Assembly (NCBI GenBank): GCA_902555435.1
Contig: CACDRL010000001.1
Coordinates: 129,758 to 193,757 of the forward strand
Reading direction: 5' to 3'
DNA from: an uncultured Pelagibacteraceae bacterium
Lineage (GTDB): Bacteria; Pseudomonadota; Alphaproteobacteria; Pelagibacterales; Pelagibacteraceae
DNA: 64,000 bases
The first letter of the stretch is position 1. Each line of letters opens with the position of its first letter. The position numbers and the translations under genes are program-made. This document shows positions 43,631 to 52,853 of the stretch, piece after piece. The notes below the pieces were generated by a model. The model was not told the origin of the DNA. It made no database searches and was given only the letters and a program-made list of their open reading frames with translations.

Positions 43631-45001
43631 TTACTTTATTTCTATTTTTTCAGGAAGTATACCTTTAGGTCGATACCTCATTATAAACAATAATCCTAAT
43701 CCCATCAGTAAAAATCTGAAATAAGGAACGCTTTCAATTAAATGAGCTTTAAGTGCATTTGTTTCAGGAATTCCTGCAGTGAAAAAATTAATTAAAAATA
43801 AAGAAATTGGAGCAGCTTCAATCCATAAGAACCAAACAACAAATCCTCCTAAAATTGCACCAAAGTTGTTTCCACTTCCTCCAACGATTACCATTACCCA
43901 GATCAAAAAAGTATATCTCATAGGTCTATAGCTTCCTGGAGTAAATAATCCATCCTGAGTAACCAACATTGCTCCTGCAATACCAACAATTGCTGATCCT
44001 AAAATAAAAATTAATAAATGTTGTTTAACAACATTTTTACCCATGGCATTTGCTGCCTCTTCATTATCTCTTATTGCTCTCATCATTCTTCCCCATGGAG
44101 AATAAAGAGCTTTTTGAGTTAAAATTAAAAGTATAATTACTACTACTAAGAATAATCCTGAATAACACAGTTTTACAAATACTGATGAACCTTCAATAAC
44201 AAGTTGGTTTAAAGTAGCTTGACGATCAGCTAAATTCTCAATTACACTTAATTTTCCTGAATTAAACTTTTCAACTAATTTAATAAACCAATCAGTAGTT
44301 TGAAGATCTACTTCATAAGGTGCAGGTCTTTTTAGTCCAATAACGTTTTTGACCCCTCTTGTGAGCCAATCTTCGTGTTTAATAATCGCAATAACAATTT
44401 CGGAGATAAGAAGAGTGGCAATAGCTAAATAGTCTGCTCTAAGACCGAGCGCAACTTTTCCAACTATAAAAGCTAAACCACCCGCAAAAAGAGCGCCTAC
44501 TATCCAAGAAAATACAATTGGTAATCCAAATCCTCCTAGGAAACCAGTTTTAGCAGGATCAACTGCTTCAATAGCTTCTATACCTGGCTCTGCAGAAAAT
44601 CTAATAAGTAAAATACCTGAAATTATTATTGCAGCTATGCTGTATGTTCTGATTTTTGATTTTTCAAATCTTTTTAAAATAAACCTTATAACTAATACCA
44701 TTACTACTATGAGCCATAAGGCCATTAAAATATCAAAACCTCCTGCCCTCCAGGCTTCTTGAACAGGATCGACCGATATCAATACTGCAGCTAAACCACC
44801 TAAAGCTGTATAACCCATAATTCCAAAATTAATTAAACCAGCATATCCCCATTGAATATTCGCACCCATGGTCATAACTGCAGAAATCAAACAAAGATTA
44901 AATATTGATAACGCTATATTCCATGACTGAAATATACCAACCATCAGAATGAGCACCATCATGATGCTATATGCTGCAATTACATTTAAATTTTTTCTCA
45001 C
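43631..45001 (-). CDS. livM: LIV-type ABC transporter permease LivM, long form
   Basis: Permease of 456 residues, about 100 more than typical LivM. The usual elements are present: NIQWGYAGLINFG, RADYLAIATLLISEI and MRAIRDNEEAANAMGKN, the latter two being the LivM hallmarks. The extra length lies in two places: extra hydrophobic segments around 95-135 and a polar insertion at about 225-275. It overlaps livH by four bases. Insertions of this kind are known from some LivM relatives in marine bacteria as far as I recall, so this is likely a subfamily feature. Confidence 0.88.
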   Translation of the reverse strand: MRKNLNVIAAYSIMMVLILMVGIFQSWNIALSIFNLCLISAVMTMGANIQWGYAGLINFGIMGYTALGGLAAVLISVDPVQEAWRAGGFDILMALWLIVVMVLVIRFILKRFEKSKIRTYSIAAIIISGILLIRFSAEPGIEAIEAVDPAKTGFLGGFGLPIVFSWIVGALFAGGLAFIVGKVALGLRADYLAIATLLISEIVIAIIKHEDWLTRGVKNVIGLKRPAPYEVDLQTTDWFIKLVEKFNSGKLSVIENLADRQATLNQLVIEGSSVFVKLCYSGLFLVVVIILLILTQKALYSPWGRMMRAIRDNEEAANAMGKNVVKQHLLIFILGSAIVGIAGAMLVTQDGLFTPGSYRPMRYTFLIWVMVIVGGSGNNFGAILGGFVVWFLWIEAAPISLFLINFFTAGIPETNALKAHLIESVPYFRFLLMGLGLLFIMRYRPKGILPEKIEIK

Positions 45002-46008
45002 AATACTTTTCCTTTAAATATTCCCGAAGGTCTATAAAGCAAGACAATCACTAAAATTGAAAATGAAACTGCAAATTTATAATCTGTCGAAAGTAATTGA
45101 ACTAAACCTTCTGGCTCCATACTTTCAGGTAAAACATATATAAAAAATTTCTTATACGCGTATGTTAATAAAATTTCTGAAAAAGCGATGACATAGCCAC
45201 CTAAAAATGCACCAAATGGATTTCCAATTCCTCCAACAATTGCAGCTGCAAAAATAGGAAGCATATTATTAAAGTAAGTAAATGGTTTAAAACTTTTATC
45301 TAAACCATACAAAGCACCACCAATAGTTGCTAAAATTCCAGCAATTACCCAAGTAACTAAAACTATTTTTTTTGGATCAATACCTGACAATAAAGCAAGA
45401 TCTTCATTATCAGAATAAGCTTTCATACTTTTTCCAGTTTTTGTTCTATTTAAAAACCAAAACAATAAAGAAACTAAAACTATTGTTACAAAAATAGTTA
45501 TTACCTGAGTTGATTTCAATGCAAGCCCCTCGTTTAAACCAGTCATCTCTTTAAATTCACGAGCCTTAATAATAAATTTTTCTCCATCAAAAAATCTTCT
45601 ATCTGCAGGTCCAATTATTATTCTTACTACAGCTTGAGTTACAAACATTACACCTATACTTACCATTGCAAATTGAACTGGGGGGCTTTTCTGATGTCTA
45701 TAATATTTAAAGACAAATTTATCTATCAGAAGCATGTAAAGAATCATAAAAATGATTCCAAATGGGATGGCTAATAAAGCAGTAGGTAAAACACCTAAAG
45801 AGACTCCTAATGATTGAAAATACCATGTAAATAAAATCGTTGCCATGGTTCCAAAAGACATCATGTCACCAGTTGCAAAGTTTGCAAATCGTAAAATTCC
45901 ATAGATCAGTGTTACAAATATTGCACCCAGTGCCAACTGAGAACCATAAGTGAATGCAGGTATGAAAATATAATTTAATAAAAGAATTATTGCATTTAAA
46001 AAATCCAT
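44998..46008 (-). CDS. livH: LIV-type ABC transporter permease LivH
   Basis: Permease of 336 residues. Recognisable LivH segments are IYGILRFANFATGDMMSFG, YSDNEDLALLSGIDPKK and AAIVGGIGNPFGAFLGG. It follows livF by one base and overlaps livM by four. With livG, livF and livM it forms a complete permease for an amino acid or amide; no binding protein is on this strand, but one of the right class is convergent at 41.2 kb. Confidence 0.9.
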   Translation of the reverse strand: MDFLNAIILLLNYIFIPAFTYGSQLALGAIFVTLIYGILRFANFATGDMMSFGTMATILFTWYFQSLGVSLGVLPTALLAIPFGIIFMILYMLLIDKFVFKYYRHQKSPPVQFAMVSIGVMFVTQAVVRIIIGPADRRFFDGEKFIIKAREFKEMTGLNEGLALKSTQVITIFVTIVLVSLLFWFLNRTKTGKSMKAYSDNEDLALLSGIDPKKIVLVTWVIAGILATIGGALYGLDKSFKPFTYFNNMLPIFAAAIVGGIGNPFGAFLGGYVIAFSEILLTYAYKKFFIYVLPESMEPEGLVQLLSTDYKFAVSFSILVIVLLYRPSGIFKGKVL

Positions 46009-46009
46009 A

Positions 46010-46717
46010 TTACCCTCCTAAAAAAGAGCTTCTTACTCTTGGATCGTCTAATAATTCTTTTCCAGTTCCTGAATAACGATTTTCTCCAGTAACCAGAACG
46101 TAGCCCCTATCTGAAATGCTTAATGCTTGTTTTGCATTTTGCTCTACCATTAAGATTGCAACGTTTGTTCTTTTTACTTTTACAATGTGATCAAATAATT
46201 CATCCATCACAATTGGTGATACTCCAGCAGTTGGCTCGTCTAACATTAAAACTGTAGGTTTAATCATTAAAGCTCGACCAAGAGCAACTTGTTGTCTTTG
46301 ACCACCTGAAAGTTCACCAACCAATTGATTTCTTTTTTCTCTTAAAATTGGAAACAGCTCATAAATTTCCTCAATTATATTTTTAATTTCATCCTCAACA
46401 AGAAATGCACCCATTTCTAAATTTTCTTCAACAGTCATACCGGCAAAAACATTTTTAGTCTGAGGGACAAAAGAAATACCTTGTTTAACTCTGTCTTGAG
46501 GAGATAATTTTGAAATATCCTTGCCATCAATTTTTACTGATCCTGATTTTAAATTGAGCAAACCTAACATTGCTTTCATAGCAGTTGATTTGCCAGCACC
46601 ATTGGGACCCAGAATAGAAACTATTTCACCCTTATTTACACTTACAGAACAAGAGCTAATGATATCAGGACCATTACCATAACCACCTGTCATTTCTATT
46701 CCTTCAAAATATGCCAT
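46010..46717 (-). CDS. livF: LIV-type ABC transporter ATP-binding protein LivF
   Basis: ATPase of 235 residues, standard LivF length. Walker A GPNGAGKST at 37-45, signature LSGGQRQQ, Walker B end MLDEPTAGVSP, and MVEQNAKQAL with the Q/E typical of LivF. Its ATG overlaps the livG stop by one base. It pairs with LivG as a heterodimer. Confidence 0.92.
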   Translation of the reverse strand: MAYFEGIEMTGGYGNGPDIISSCSVSVNKGEIVSILGPNGAGKSTAMKAMLGLLNLKSGSVKIDGKDISKLSPQDRVKQGISFVPQTKNVFAGMTVEENLEMGAFLVEDEIKNIIEEIYELFPILREKRNQLVGELSGGQRQQVALGRALMIKPTVLMLDEPTAGVSPIVMDELFDHIVKVKRTNVAILMVEQNAKQALSISDRGYVLVTGENRYSGTGKELLDDPRVRSSFLGG

Positions 46718-47505
46718 TAGTTTGTATCCTTTAATTTTGATCCTCTGCCAAGATAACTCTCAATAACTTTTTCATCTTTTTTTGCTTCTTCAACACTTCC
46801 TTCAAATAATACTGATCCCTCAGCCATTACAATAACTGGATCACATAATCTCCCTATAAAATCCATATCATGCTCAATCATACAGAAAGTATAACCTTTT
46901 TCTTTGTTAAGCTTTTCTATTGCAGTACCAAGATCTTTTAATAAAGTTCTATTAACACCAGCCCCTACTTCATCTAACAATACTAATTTTGCATCAACCA
47001 TCATGGTTCTTCCAAGTTCTAATAATTTCTTTTGTCCACCTGAAAGATTTCCAGCAAGTTCGTTCGATAAATGCCCTAGGTTTAAAAATTCAACAACTTC
47101 TTTTGCTTTTTCTTTAACGACAGCTTCTTCTTGTGCAACTAAACCTGGTTTAAATAATGCAGTCATTATTTTTTCCCCAGATTGATTTCCGGGAACCATC
47201 ATTAAATTTTCTAAAACAGATAAATTTGAAAACTCATGTGCAATTTGAAATGTTCTCAACAAACCTTTGGAAAATAATTCATAAGACGGAACATCAGTAA
47301 TATTTTCCTCATCAAAAGTTACACTTCCACCTGATGATTTTAAATTTCCAGCGATTAAATTAAATAAAGTTGTTTTACCAGATCCATTAGGTCCAATGAT
47401 TCCTGTAATTGTTCCTCTTTTTACTTTAATTGAACAATCTGAAACTGCAGCTAATCCACCAAAATATTTACTTAAATTATTTATCTCTAAAATATTTTCA
47501 GACAT
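46717..47505 (-). CDS. livG: LIV-type ABC transporter ATP-binding protein LivG
   Basis: ATPase of 262 residues. Walker A GPNGSGKTT at 38-46, the LivG-type stretch RTFQIAHEFSNLSVLENLM, signature LSGGQKK, Walker B end LLDEVGAGVNR (the usual DEP is DEV here) and the switch in MIEHDMDFI. It is the first gene of the livGFHM set and begins five bases after the ProC-like gene, so the set may be transcribed together with proC and glaH. Confidence 0.92.
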   Translation of the reverse strand: MSENILEINNLSKYFGGLAAVSDCSIKVKRGTITGIIGPNGSGKTTLFNLIAGNLKSSGGSVTFDEENITDVPSYELFSKGLLRTFQIAHEFSNLSVLENLMMVPGNQSGEKIMTALFKPGLVAQEEAVVKEKAKEVVEFLNLGHLSNELAGNLSGGQKKLLELGRTMMVDAKLVLLDEVGAGVNRTLLKDLGTAIEKLNKEKGYTFCMIEHDMDFIGRLCDPVIVMAEGSVLFEGSVEEAKKDEKVIESYLGRGSKLKDTN

Positions 47506-47510
47506 TAGAT

Positions 47511-48278
47511 TTATTTATTTAATCTTCGATGAATACTATTTAACGTTTTTTCTAGAGATTTATAAAATCCAGCTTTAGTCAATTCTTTTACACCTTGTTC
47601 ATTTAATCCTTTAGGTGTTTGAGATTCTTTAACTAAATTTTTTAAATTTTCTTTTGAATTTTCTACAGCATCTTGAGACAAAGCCAAAAACAGAGATGTG
47701 ATATATTTTTGAGCATTATTTCTTTTAACTCCTCTTTTTACCAACCAATCAGTCATCACTCTCAATACTTCATAAAAAGGTGCCATCATTCCTGAAGTTG
47801 ACCAAAAATTAATAGAAGATTTTTCATTTTTAATTTCTACTGTTGTTCCTAATTTATTGAAAAATGCTTTTACTTTGGGATTAGGAGGACAAATAGGTAC
47901 AGGACCTTTTTTTAATGAAATTGGAGGTAAAGGTATTGCCCTTACAATTTTTGCTTTTACTTTAATTGCTTTTTTTAATTGTGACAAAGTTATAGTCGAG
48001 ATAAAGCTAACAATGGTTTGTTTAGATTTAAATTTTAAATCTTTTATAATTTTTTCTCCAACAGTTGGCGTCACAGATAAAAATACCCAATTAGACTGAT
48101 CTACAATTTGTTGATTATCTTTAGCAATTACTATTTTTTTAAACTTTCTTTTTAAACCTTGTGCTATTTTTTTATTTCTTGGTGAAATAATTATTTTTTT
48201 ATATGAAGTATTTGATTTACATATTCCAGTAATAACTGAAGATGCAATTTTTCCTGTACCGATAAAACCTAAAATCAT
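47511..48278 (-). CDS. proC: pyrroline-5-carboxylate reductase-like protein
   Basis: NAD(P)-dependent reductase of 255 residues. The N-terminal Rossmann loop is FIGTGKIASS, followed by FLSVTPTVGEKI and the C-terminal ESQTPKGLNEQGVKEL, which takes the place of the TSPGGTT motif of true ProC. The divergence at that motif suggests it may not be the housekeeping proline enzyme but a relative acting on another cyclic imino acid. It sits between glaH and livG on the same strand (32 and 5 bases), so it probably serves catabolism of an imported amino acid. Confidence 0.7.
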   Translation of the reverse strand: MILGFIGTGKIASSVITGICKSNTSYKKIIISPRNKKIAQGLKRKFKKIVIAKDNQQIVDQSNWVFLSVTPTVGEKIIKDLKFKSKQTIVSFISTITLSQLKKAIKVKAKIVRAIPLPPISLKKGPVPICPPNPKVKAFFNKLGTTVEIKNEKSSINFWSTSGMMAPFYEVLRVMTDWLVKRGVKRNNAQKYITSLFLALSQDAVENSKENLKNLVKESQTPKGLNEQGVKELTKAGFYKSLEKTLNSIHRRLNK

Positions 48279-48310
48279 AATTTCGGTTACTTTATATTGA
48301 TTATATTGAA

Positions 48311-49222
48311 TTAATTAACAAAAAAAGAACCTCTAATTCTGAGCAATTCTCTGCTTAATTCCTTATTTTCTTTGAACGGCTTTCTACCATGTAGCCAGAA
48401 ATAATTATTTGCAATGACAGAGTATCCAACAGGCAATTTTGTTATTATTTTATTTTTACTCTCCTCTAGTCCATCAGATAATCTTTGCAAAAAATTTCCT
48501 TGTTCCATATTTTGAGGTTCAGGAAATTGATCTATGTAAGAAATTGTTGGTCTACCTTCATTATCAGCAGAAAAAACAGGGTGTTCAACTTTATAATCAA
48601 TATTTTTACTTTTTGGTGATCCCCAAACAAAATTCTGCTTTCCTACTGGATCGTTAAACAAGTCCTCACAATGTTCCCAATCATCAAGGTGTAACATTGC
48701 AGTTTCACCACCTTCTACATTTTGTTCATCAATTTTTGTCATTATTAACCAATCAGTAATATCCTTCACATAAGTTCCATCTGTATGAAGATCCATATTT
48801 CTATAAGCCTTTCTTAAATATGAGTCGCTTGTATCCTCGTGTTTTACATGAAAACGAGCATAATATTTTCCTGCCATTGCATCATGATTTGGTACGCCAA
48901 TAAGATGAGCTATTGCAGTTGATAACTTAACCAAAAAAGTATCATTTATTTTTGCAGTTATATTTTTTGGTCCTATTATAAAACAACCGGTTGATCTATC
49001 TCTAATGATTGAATTCATTAATTCGCTTAATTTATTATTTGTTAAATCGTCTAAACTTTTTGCTAAAGTAAATCTTGTAAATGGTTTTAGCTCTAATGCT
49101 GTTAAATCAAATTTGTTAAAAGGAAAAATTAATTTATCTATAATGTCGTTTTCTAAACTAATCTTTACAATTCTATTCGATTGGTCGTGCTCTTGAATAT
49201 CTATACCAGTAATTTTTTGCAT
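48311..49222 (-). CDS. glaH: glutarate 2-hydroxylase (GlaH/CsiD family)
   Basis: Fe(II)/2-oxoglutarate oxygenase that turns glutarate into L-2-hydroxyglutarate. The 303-residue protein closely follows E. coli CsiD throughout: RDRSTGC region, TAIAHLIG, DAMAGKYYARFHVK, DTSDSYLRKAYRNMDLHTDGTYV, KIDEQNVEGG, LHLDDWEHC and FWLHGR (the third is given here only as landmarks). Iron ligands are H146, D148 and H278. No L-2-hydroxyglutarate oxidase (LhgO) or gab genes accompany it in the window. Its position 39 bases after azlD and just before a ProC-like gene suggests a lysine, glutarate or related amino-acid route. Confidence 0.88.
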   Translation of the reverse strand: MQKITGIDIQEHDQSNRIVKISLENDIIDKLIFPFNKFDLTALELKPFTRFTLAKSLDDLTNNKLSELMNSIIRDRSTGCFIIGPKNITAKINDTFLVKLSTAIAHLIGVPNHDAMAGKYYARFHVKHEDTSDSYLRKAYRNMDLHTDGTYVKDITDWLIMTKIDEQNVEGGETAMLHLDDWEHCEDLFNDPVGKQNFVWGSPKSKNIDYKVEHPVFSADNEGRPTISYIDQFPEPQNMEQGNFLQRLSDGLEESKNKIITKLPVGYSVIANNYFWLHGRKPFKENKELSRELLRIRGSFFVN

Positions 49223-49261
49223 TCTAAATTTTATTTTACCTCATTTTATAAATCAATCTAA

Positions 49262-49585
49262 TCAGATATAATTATTAAGTATTGCCATACAAATAGCTGA
49301 GAAAATTGTAGGATAAACAAAGTTTTTCTTTGAAATAAAAAAAACAACTAAAGATAACAGTACAACAAGAAATCTACTTGAATAACTAGCATCTACCAAA
49401 ACACCAGCAGGAAAAATTATAGTTCTAGCTATTAGTGCTGCTAAAGTTGCATAAGCTAAACAATTAAACCACTTAAAAAGTTTAGAGGTTTCTTTTATAC
49501 CTTCAGATGTAAGAGCTCCCAAAAATCTAGACAGAAATGTTGCTAGGGACGTAACAAGGATTGCATAAACGATGTTAGCTGACAC
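49262..49585 (-). CDS. azlD: branched-chain amino-acid exporter subunit AzlD
   Basis: Small membrane protein of 107 residues with four hydrophobic segments and FLSRFLGAL near the N-terminus, typical of AzlD. It starts with GTG at 49585, overlapping the azlC end by 11 bases. AzlC and AzlD together form an exporter for branched-chain or related amino acids. Its place behind livHMGF-type genes suggests a relief valve for the importer. Confidence 0.85.
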   Translation of the reverse strand: MSANIVYAILVTSLATFLSRFLGALTSEGIKETSKLFKWFNCLAYATLAALIARTIIFPAGVLVDASYSSRFLVVLLSLVVFFISKKNFVYPTIFSAICMAILNNYI

Positions 49586-50279
49586 TGTGCTCTCCTACTA
49601 GATAAGCTATGGTTCCACCAATTACGCCTGCTAACAAAATTGACCACTCTGGTGAAAATAAATAAATAATTGGTCCCAATACAGTTCCAAGCAAAACTGA
49701 TAGAGTTACCGGTATAGTCTTAGATGCCCCAACCATCATGCATAAAAAATAAACTGGATTAAGAATTGCTAATCCTATCATCATATCTTTACTCAAATAC
49801 TCTGAAAAAGAGAAACCTATAAATGTTCCGATAACTGATACACTTACAGTTGCACTTCCAATACCAATCCAATAATCAATTCTGTACTCTCTTGGAATTT
49901 TTTTGTAATTACTTTTCATGATTAGCCAAGCAGAAACAGCAATGAAATGACAAGAAAAGTAATACTTCCACTTAGGTTGACTTTTGTGCATCATTAACGG
50001 GAATAAGGATACAGCCATAGGGTAAAGTCTTGCGTTAACAAACCAAACCGCCAAAAAAATATTTAACAAAGATGCTCCAATTAACATGGACTCAGCCATT
50101 ACTAATGAGCCTGGTAAAGCATAAGTTAAAACAGTTGAAAAAATACTTTCCTGAATATTAAAACCTAAATTTTTAAATAGAGCTCCAATAGCTATAAAAC
50201 AACAAGTTAGAGCAATTGCAGGACTGTCGTGCGTAAATATAGATCTATATCCTTTAAGGAAAAAATTTTTATTGATCAT
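49575..50279 (-). CDS. azlC: branched-chain amino-acid exporter subunit AzlC
   Basis: Membrane protein of 234 residues of the AzlC/YgaZ family, with FAMP-type segments such as FVNARLYPMAVSLFPL (the NARLYPMA stretch is conserved in the family). Its ATG overlaps the stop of the livF-type ATPase by one base, and its end overlaps azlD by 11. It is thus co-translated with the LIV importer upstream, combining import and export of related amino acids in one operon. Confidence 0.88.
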   Translation of the reverse strand: MINKNFFLKGYRSIFTHDSPAIALTCCFIAIGALFKNLGFNIQESIFSTVLTYALPGSLVMAESMLIGASLLNIFLAVWFVNARLYPMAVSLFPLMMHKSQPKWKYYFSCHFIAVSAWLIMKSNYKKIPREYRIDYWIGIGSATVSVSVIGTFIGFSFSEYLSKDMMIGLAILNPVYFLCMMVGASKTIPVTLSVLLGTVLGPIIYLFSPEWSILLAGVIGGTIAYLVGEHSVS

Positions 50280-51064
50280 TATCCACCTAGGAACAGTCTA
50301 CCAACATCAGGGTTTTGAAGTAAATCGTCTCCTTTACCTGCTATTGCAGTTTGCCCAGATACTAAAACGTATCCTATATCTGCAAACTCCAATCCTTTTT
50401 TGGCATTTTGCTCAACTAGTATGATTGTTTTTTTCTCATTTTGTTGAAGATCTCCTAAAATTTCAAAAACCATATCAATATATCTTGGTTCCAAACCAAT
50501 TGAAGGTTCATCAACAAGTAATACTGATGGTTTCATCACTAAAGCTCTTGATATTTCCAATAATCTTCTTTCTCCACCAGACAATACTTTTGCGGGTTGG
50601 CTTCTTCTATTTCTTAGCCTTTCATATTTTTCTAATATTCTCTCTGCTTCTTCAAACGACTCCTCTGTTTTATCTTTTATGTAACCACCCATCAGTAAGT
50701 TTTCCTCTACTGTCATATCTGGAAAGACAGAGTTGTCTTGTAAAATATATGCAATTCCAACTGACTTTAATTTTTCAGCTGGTGTTAGATTTGTAATTTC
50801 TTTACCATCTATTTCTATTTGACCTGAAAAAATATTTGTAAACCCATATATCGAATGGAGTATTGTAGATTTACCTGCTCCATTTGGTCCAATCAAACAT
50901 AATGATTGAGCCTTATTTACAAACAAGTCAAAATTATGCAGAATTTCCATTTTTCCATATCCAGCATTTAAATTCTTAATTGTTAAATGTATTTCATCTG
51001 GAGATAGCTTTTTTAAATCTTCTGGTGTTGGCGCTTTACCTAAAACTTCATATTGATTTGACAT
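50279..51064 (-). CDS. livF: LIV-type ABC transporter ATP-binding protein LivF (second system)
   Basis: ATPase of 261 residues. Walker A GPNGAGKST at 59-67, signature LSGGERR, Walker B end VDEPSIGLEP and VEQNAKKGLE. An N-terminal extension of about 25 residues precedes the ABC core (APTPEDLKKLSPDEI), not seen in the other LivF at 46 kb. One-base overlaps link it to livG upstream and azlC downstream. It belongs to the second LIV set (50.3-55.2 kb). Confidence 0.92.
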   Translation of the reverse strand: MSNQYEVLGKAPTPEDLKKLSPDEIHLTIKNLNAGYGKMEILHNFDLFVNKAQSLCLIGPNGAGKSTILHSIYGFTNIFSGQIEIDGKEITNLTPAEKLKSVGIAYILQDNSVFPDMTVEENLLMGGYIKDKTEESFEEAERILEKYERLRNRRSQPAKVLSGGERRLLEISRALVMKPSVLLVDEPSIGLEPRYIDMVFEILGDLQQNEKKTIILVEQNAKKGLEFADIGYVLVSGQTAIAGKGDDLLQNPDVGRLFLGG

Positions 51065-51804
51065 TATTGCGCTCCTAAATATGCGTCGACAACTCGCTTA
51101 TCGTTTTTAATTTCATCTGGCGATCCGTTTGCCAACATCTTACCATGAGCTAGACAAAAAATATTTTCTGCTAATTGCATTATTACTCTCATGTTGTGTT
51201 CTATGACCAATAGAGTAATTCCAAAATCTTGGTTTACTTTAATTAATCTGTCTATGATTCCATTAATTAATGTTGGATTAATTCCAGCTGTAGGCTCATC
51301 TAACAGTAGCATCTCTGGTTCATTCATCAATGCCATTGCCAGTTCTAATAATTTTTGCTGACCAAAAGATAAATCTCCTGCTCTAAGTTTTCTCTTTTGA
51401 TATAATCCAACAAAATTCAATAAATTTTCTGCTTTTTCTGTTAATTCCTGGGGTATTTTTGAAAATAATTTAAACATACTTTCATCACTTCCTTTGTGAC
51501 TGATAAGCATGTTGTCTATACAATTTAATTTTCCATAAATTCTTGTTTGTTGAAATGTTCTTAATAAACCTAATTTTGCAATAACCGGGACTGGCAATTC
51601 AGAAACTTCTTTTCCATTAAACTTAATTGAGCCTTGGTCAATTGGATAAGTTCCAACAATTGAATTAAATAATGTTGTTTTTCCAGAACCATTTGGACCA
51701 ATAAGACCAACAATTTTTCCTTTCTCAACTGACATAGAAATATCAACATTAGCTTTTACTCCTCCAAAAGATTTGCTGACATTATTTACTTCAAGAATAC
51801 TCAT
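51064..51804 (-). CDS. livG: LIV-type ABC transporter ATP-binding protein LivG (second system)
   Basis: ATPase of 246 residues. Walker A GPNGSGKTT at 36-44, LivG-type RTFQQTRIYGKLN, signature LSFGQQK, Walker B end LLDEPTAGINP and VIEHNMRV. It overlaps livM by four bases upstream and livF by one base downstream. Together with LivF it energises LivH and LivM of the second system. Confidence 0.92.
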   Translation of the reverse strand: MSILEVNNVSKSFGGVKANVDISMSVEKGKIVGLIGPNGSGKTTLFNSIVGTYPIDQGSIKFNGKEVSELPVPVIAKLGLLRTFQQTRIYGKLNCIDNMLISHKGSDESMFKLFSKIPQELTEKAENLLNFVGLYQKRKLRAGDLSFGQQKLLELAMALMNEPEMLLLDEPTAGINPTLINGIIDRLIKVNQDFGITLLVIEHNMRVIMQLAENIFCLAHGKMLANGSPDEIKNDKRVVDAYLGAQ

Positions 51805-52853
51805 TTTATCTCTACCTGCGCCTTTCGGTCTGCTTCATCTACAACTTCACCAAATCTCTCAGGATATTTTTCTCTTAACCATCCCATAATTCCCTCTGGG
51901 AAATAAATAACAATTACTACAATTAAAACTCCAAGAGCTACATACTGCCATCCCAAGAAGAAAGTCCAAAAACCCTCTTTAAATATATGAAATACTGTTG
52001 CGCCAATGACTGGTCCCCATAAAGTTCCTTTGCCACCTAATATTGCCATTAAAACCATAAACACACCCATTTCTCTTCCATCAAATGCTACATCAGTGGA
52101 GTCTATGTATCCAACTAAGCCACCCATAATTCCTCCAGCTAGACCACAGAAGAAGGCAGATATCATCCAACCAATTATTTTATATTTCATGGTCTCTATT
52201 CCCATGGCTTCTGCTTTATCCTCATTATCTCTAATTGCATTTAAAATTAATTTAAATCTAGTAGTATAAATTGCTTTGACTGCAATGAATGTTAGAACCA
52301 AAACTAAGAAACTTAAAAAATAAAAGAATTCTCCTCTCGCCTCTAAACTTCCTACATTAGGAAAAGGCGGAGTAGTAAAACCTTGTCCTGCACCAATGAT
52401 TTCAATTCCTCCTGAAATTTCTCCAGCTGCTACACCTAATCCAAGAGTACAGATAGCAAAGTAATGACCCCTTAAACCTAAAATTGCATATCCAATTAAA
52501 CCAGCAACTATTGTTGGTACAATTGCAGCAACTACTAGTCCAGCTGCCATTCCTTGAAAAAATTGAGCTGGTGTATGAACAAAAGTTTTTTCACCACCAC
52601 TTTCAGTCCATTCAGCTAATGGAAAAAACATTCCAACTTGGACTGAGGCACATAAATACATTCCCAATCCATAAAACAAAATATTTCCAAATGTGTTATA
52701 GCCCATTTCACCTCCTTGAATATTCCAGGTGATTGCAAGCACAATTAAAATACAAAGTATCGATAATTGCACTTTAAATGCAGGGAATATATAGGGAGCT
52801 GCTAATCCAAAAATTAATATACCTATGTATAGTATTAAATTATTCTTGTTCAT
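51801..52853 (-). CDS. livM: LIV-type ABC transporter permease LivM (second system)
   Basis: Permease of 350 residues, normal LivM length. Typical segments are NIQGGEMGYNTFG, LRGHYFAICTLGLG and NAIRDNEDKAEAMGIE. Its ATG at 52853 lies 14 bases inside the preceding 60-codon gene, so translation of the two is coupled. A short polar C-terminal tail follows YFPEGIMGWLREK. Confidence 0.9.
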   Translation of the reverse strand: MNKNNLILYIGILIFGLAAPYIFPAFKVQLSILCILIVLAITWNIQGGEMGYNTFGNILFYGLGMYLCASVQVGMFFPLAEWTESGGEKTFVHTPAQFFQGMAAGLVVAAIVPTIVAGLIGYAILGLRGHYFAICTLGLGVAAGEISGGIEIIGAGQGFTTPPFPNVGSLEARGEFFYFLSFLVLVLTFIAVKAIYTTRFKLILNAIRDNEDKAEAMGIETMKYKIIGWMISAFFCGLAGGIMGGLVGYIDSTDVAFDGREMGVFMVLMAILGGKGTLWGPVIGATVFHIFKEGFWTFFLGWQYVALGVLIVVIVIYFPEGIMGWLREKYPERFGEVVDEADRKAQVEIK

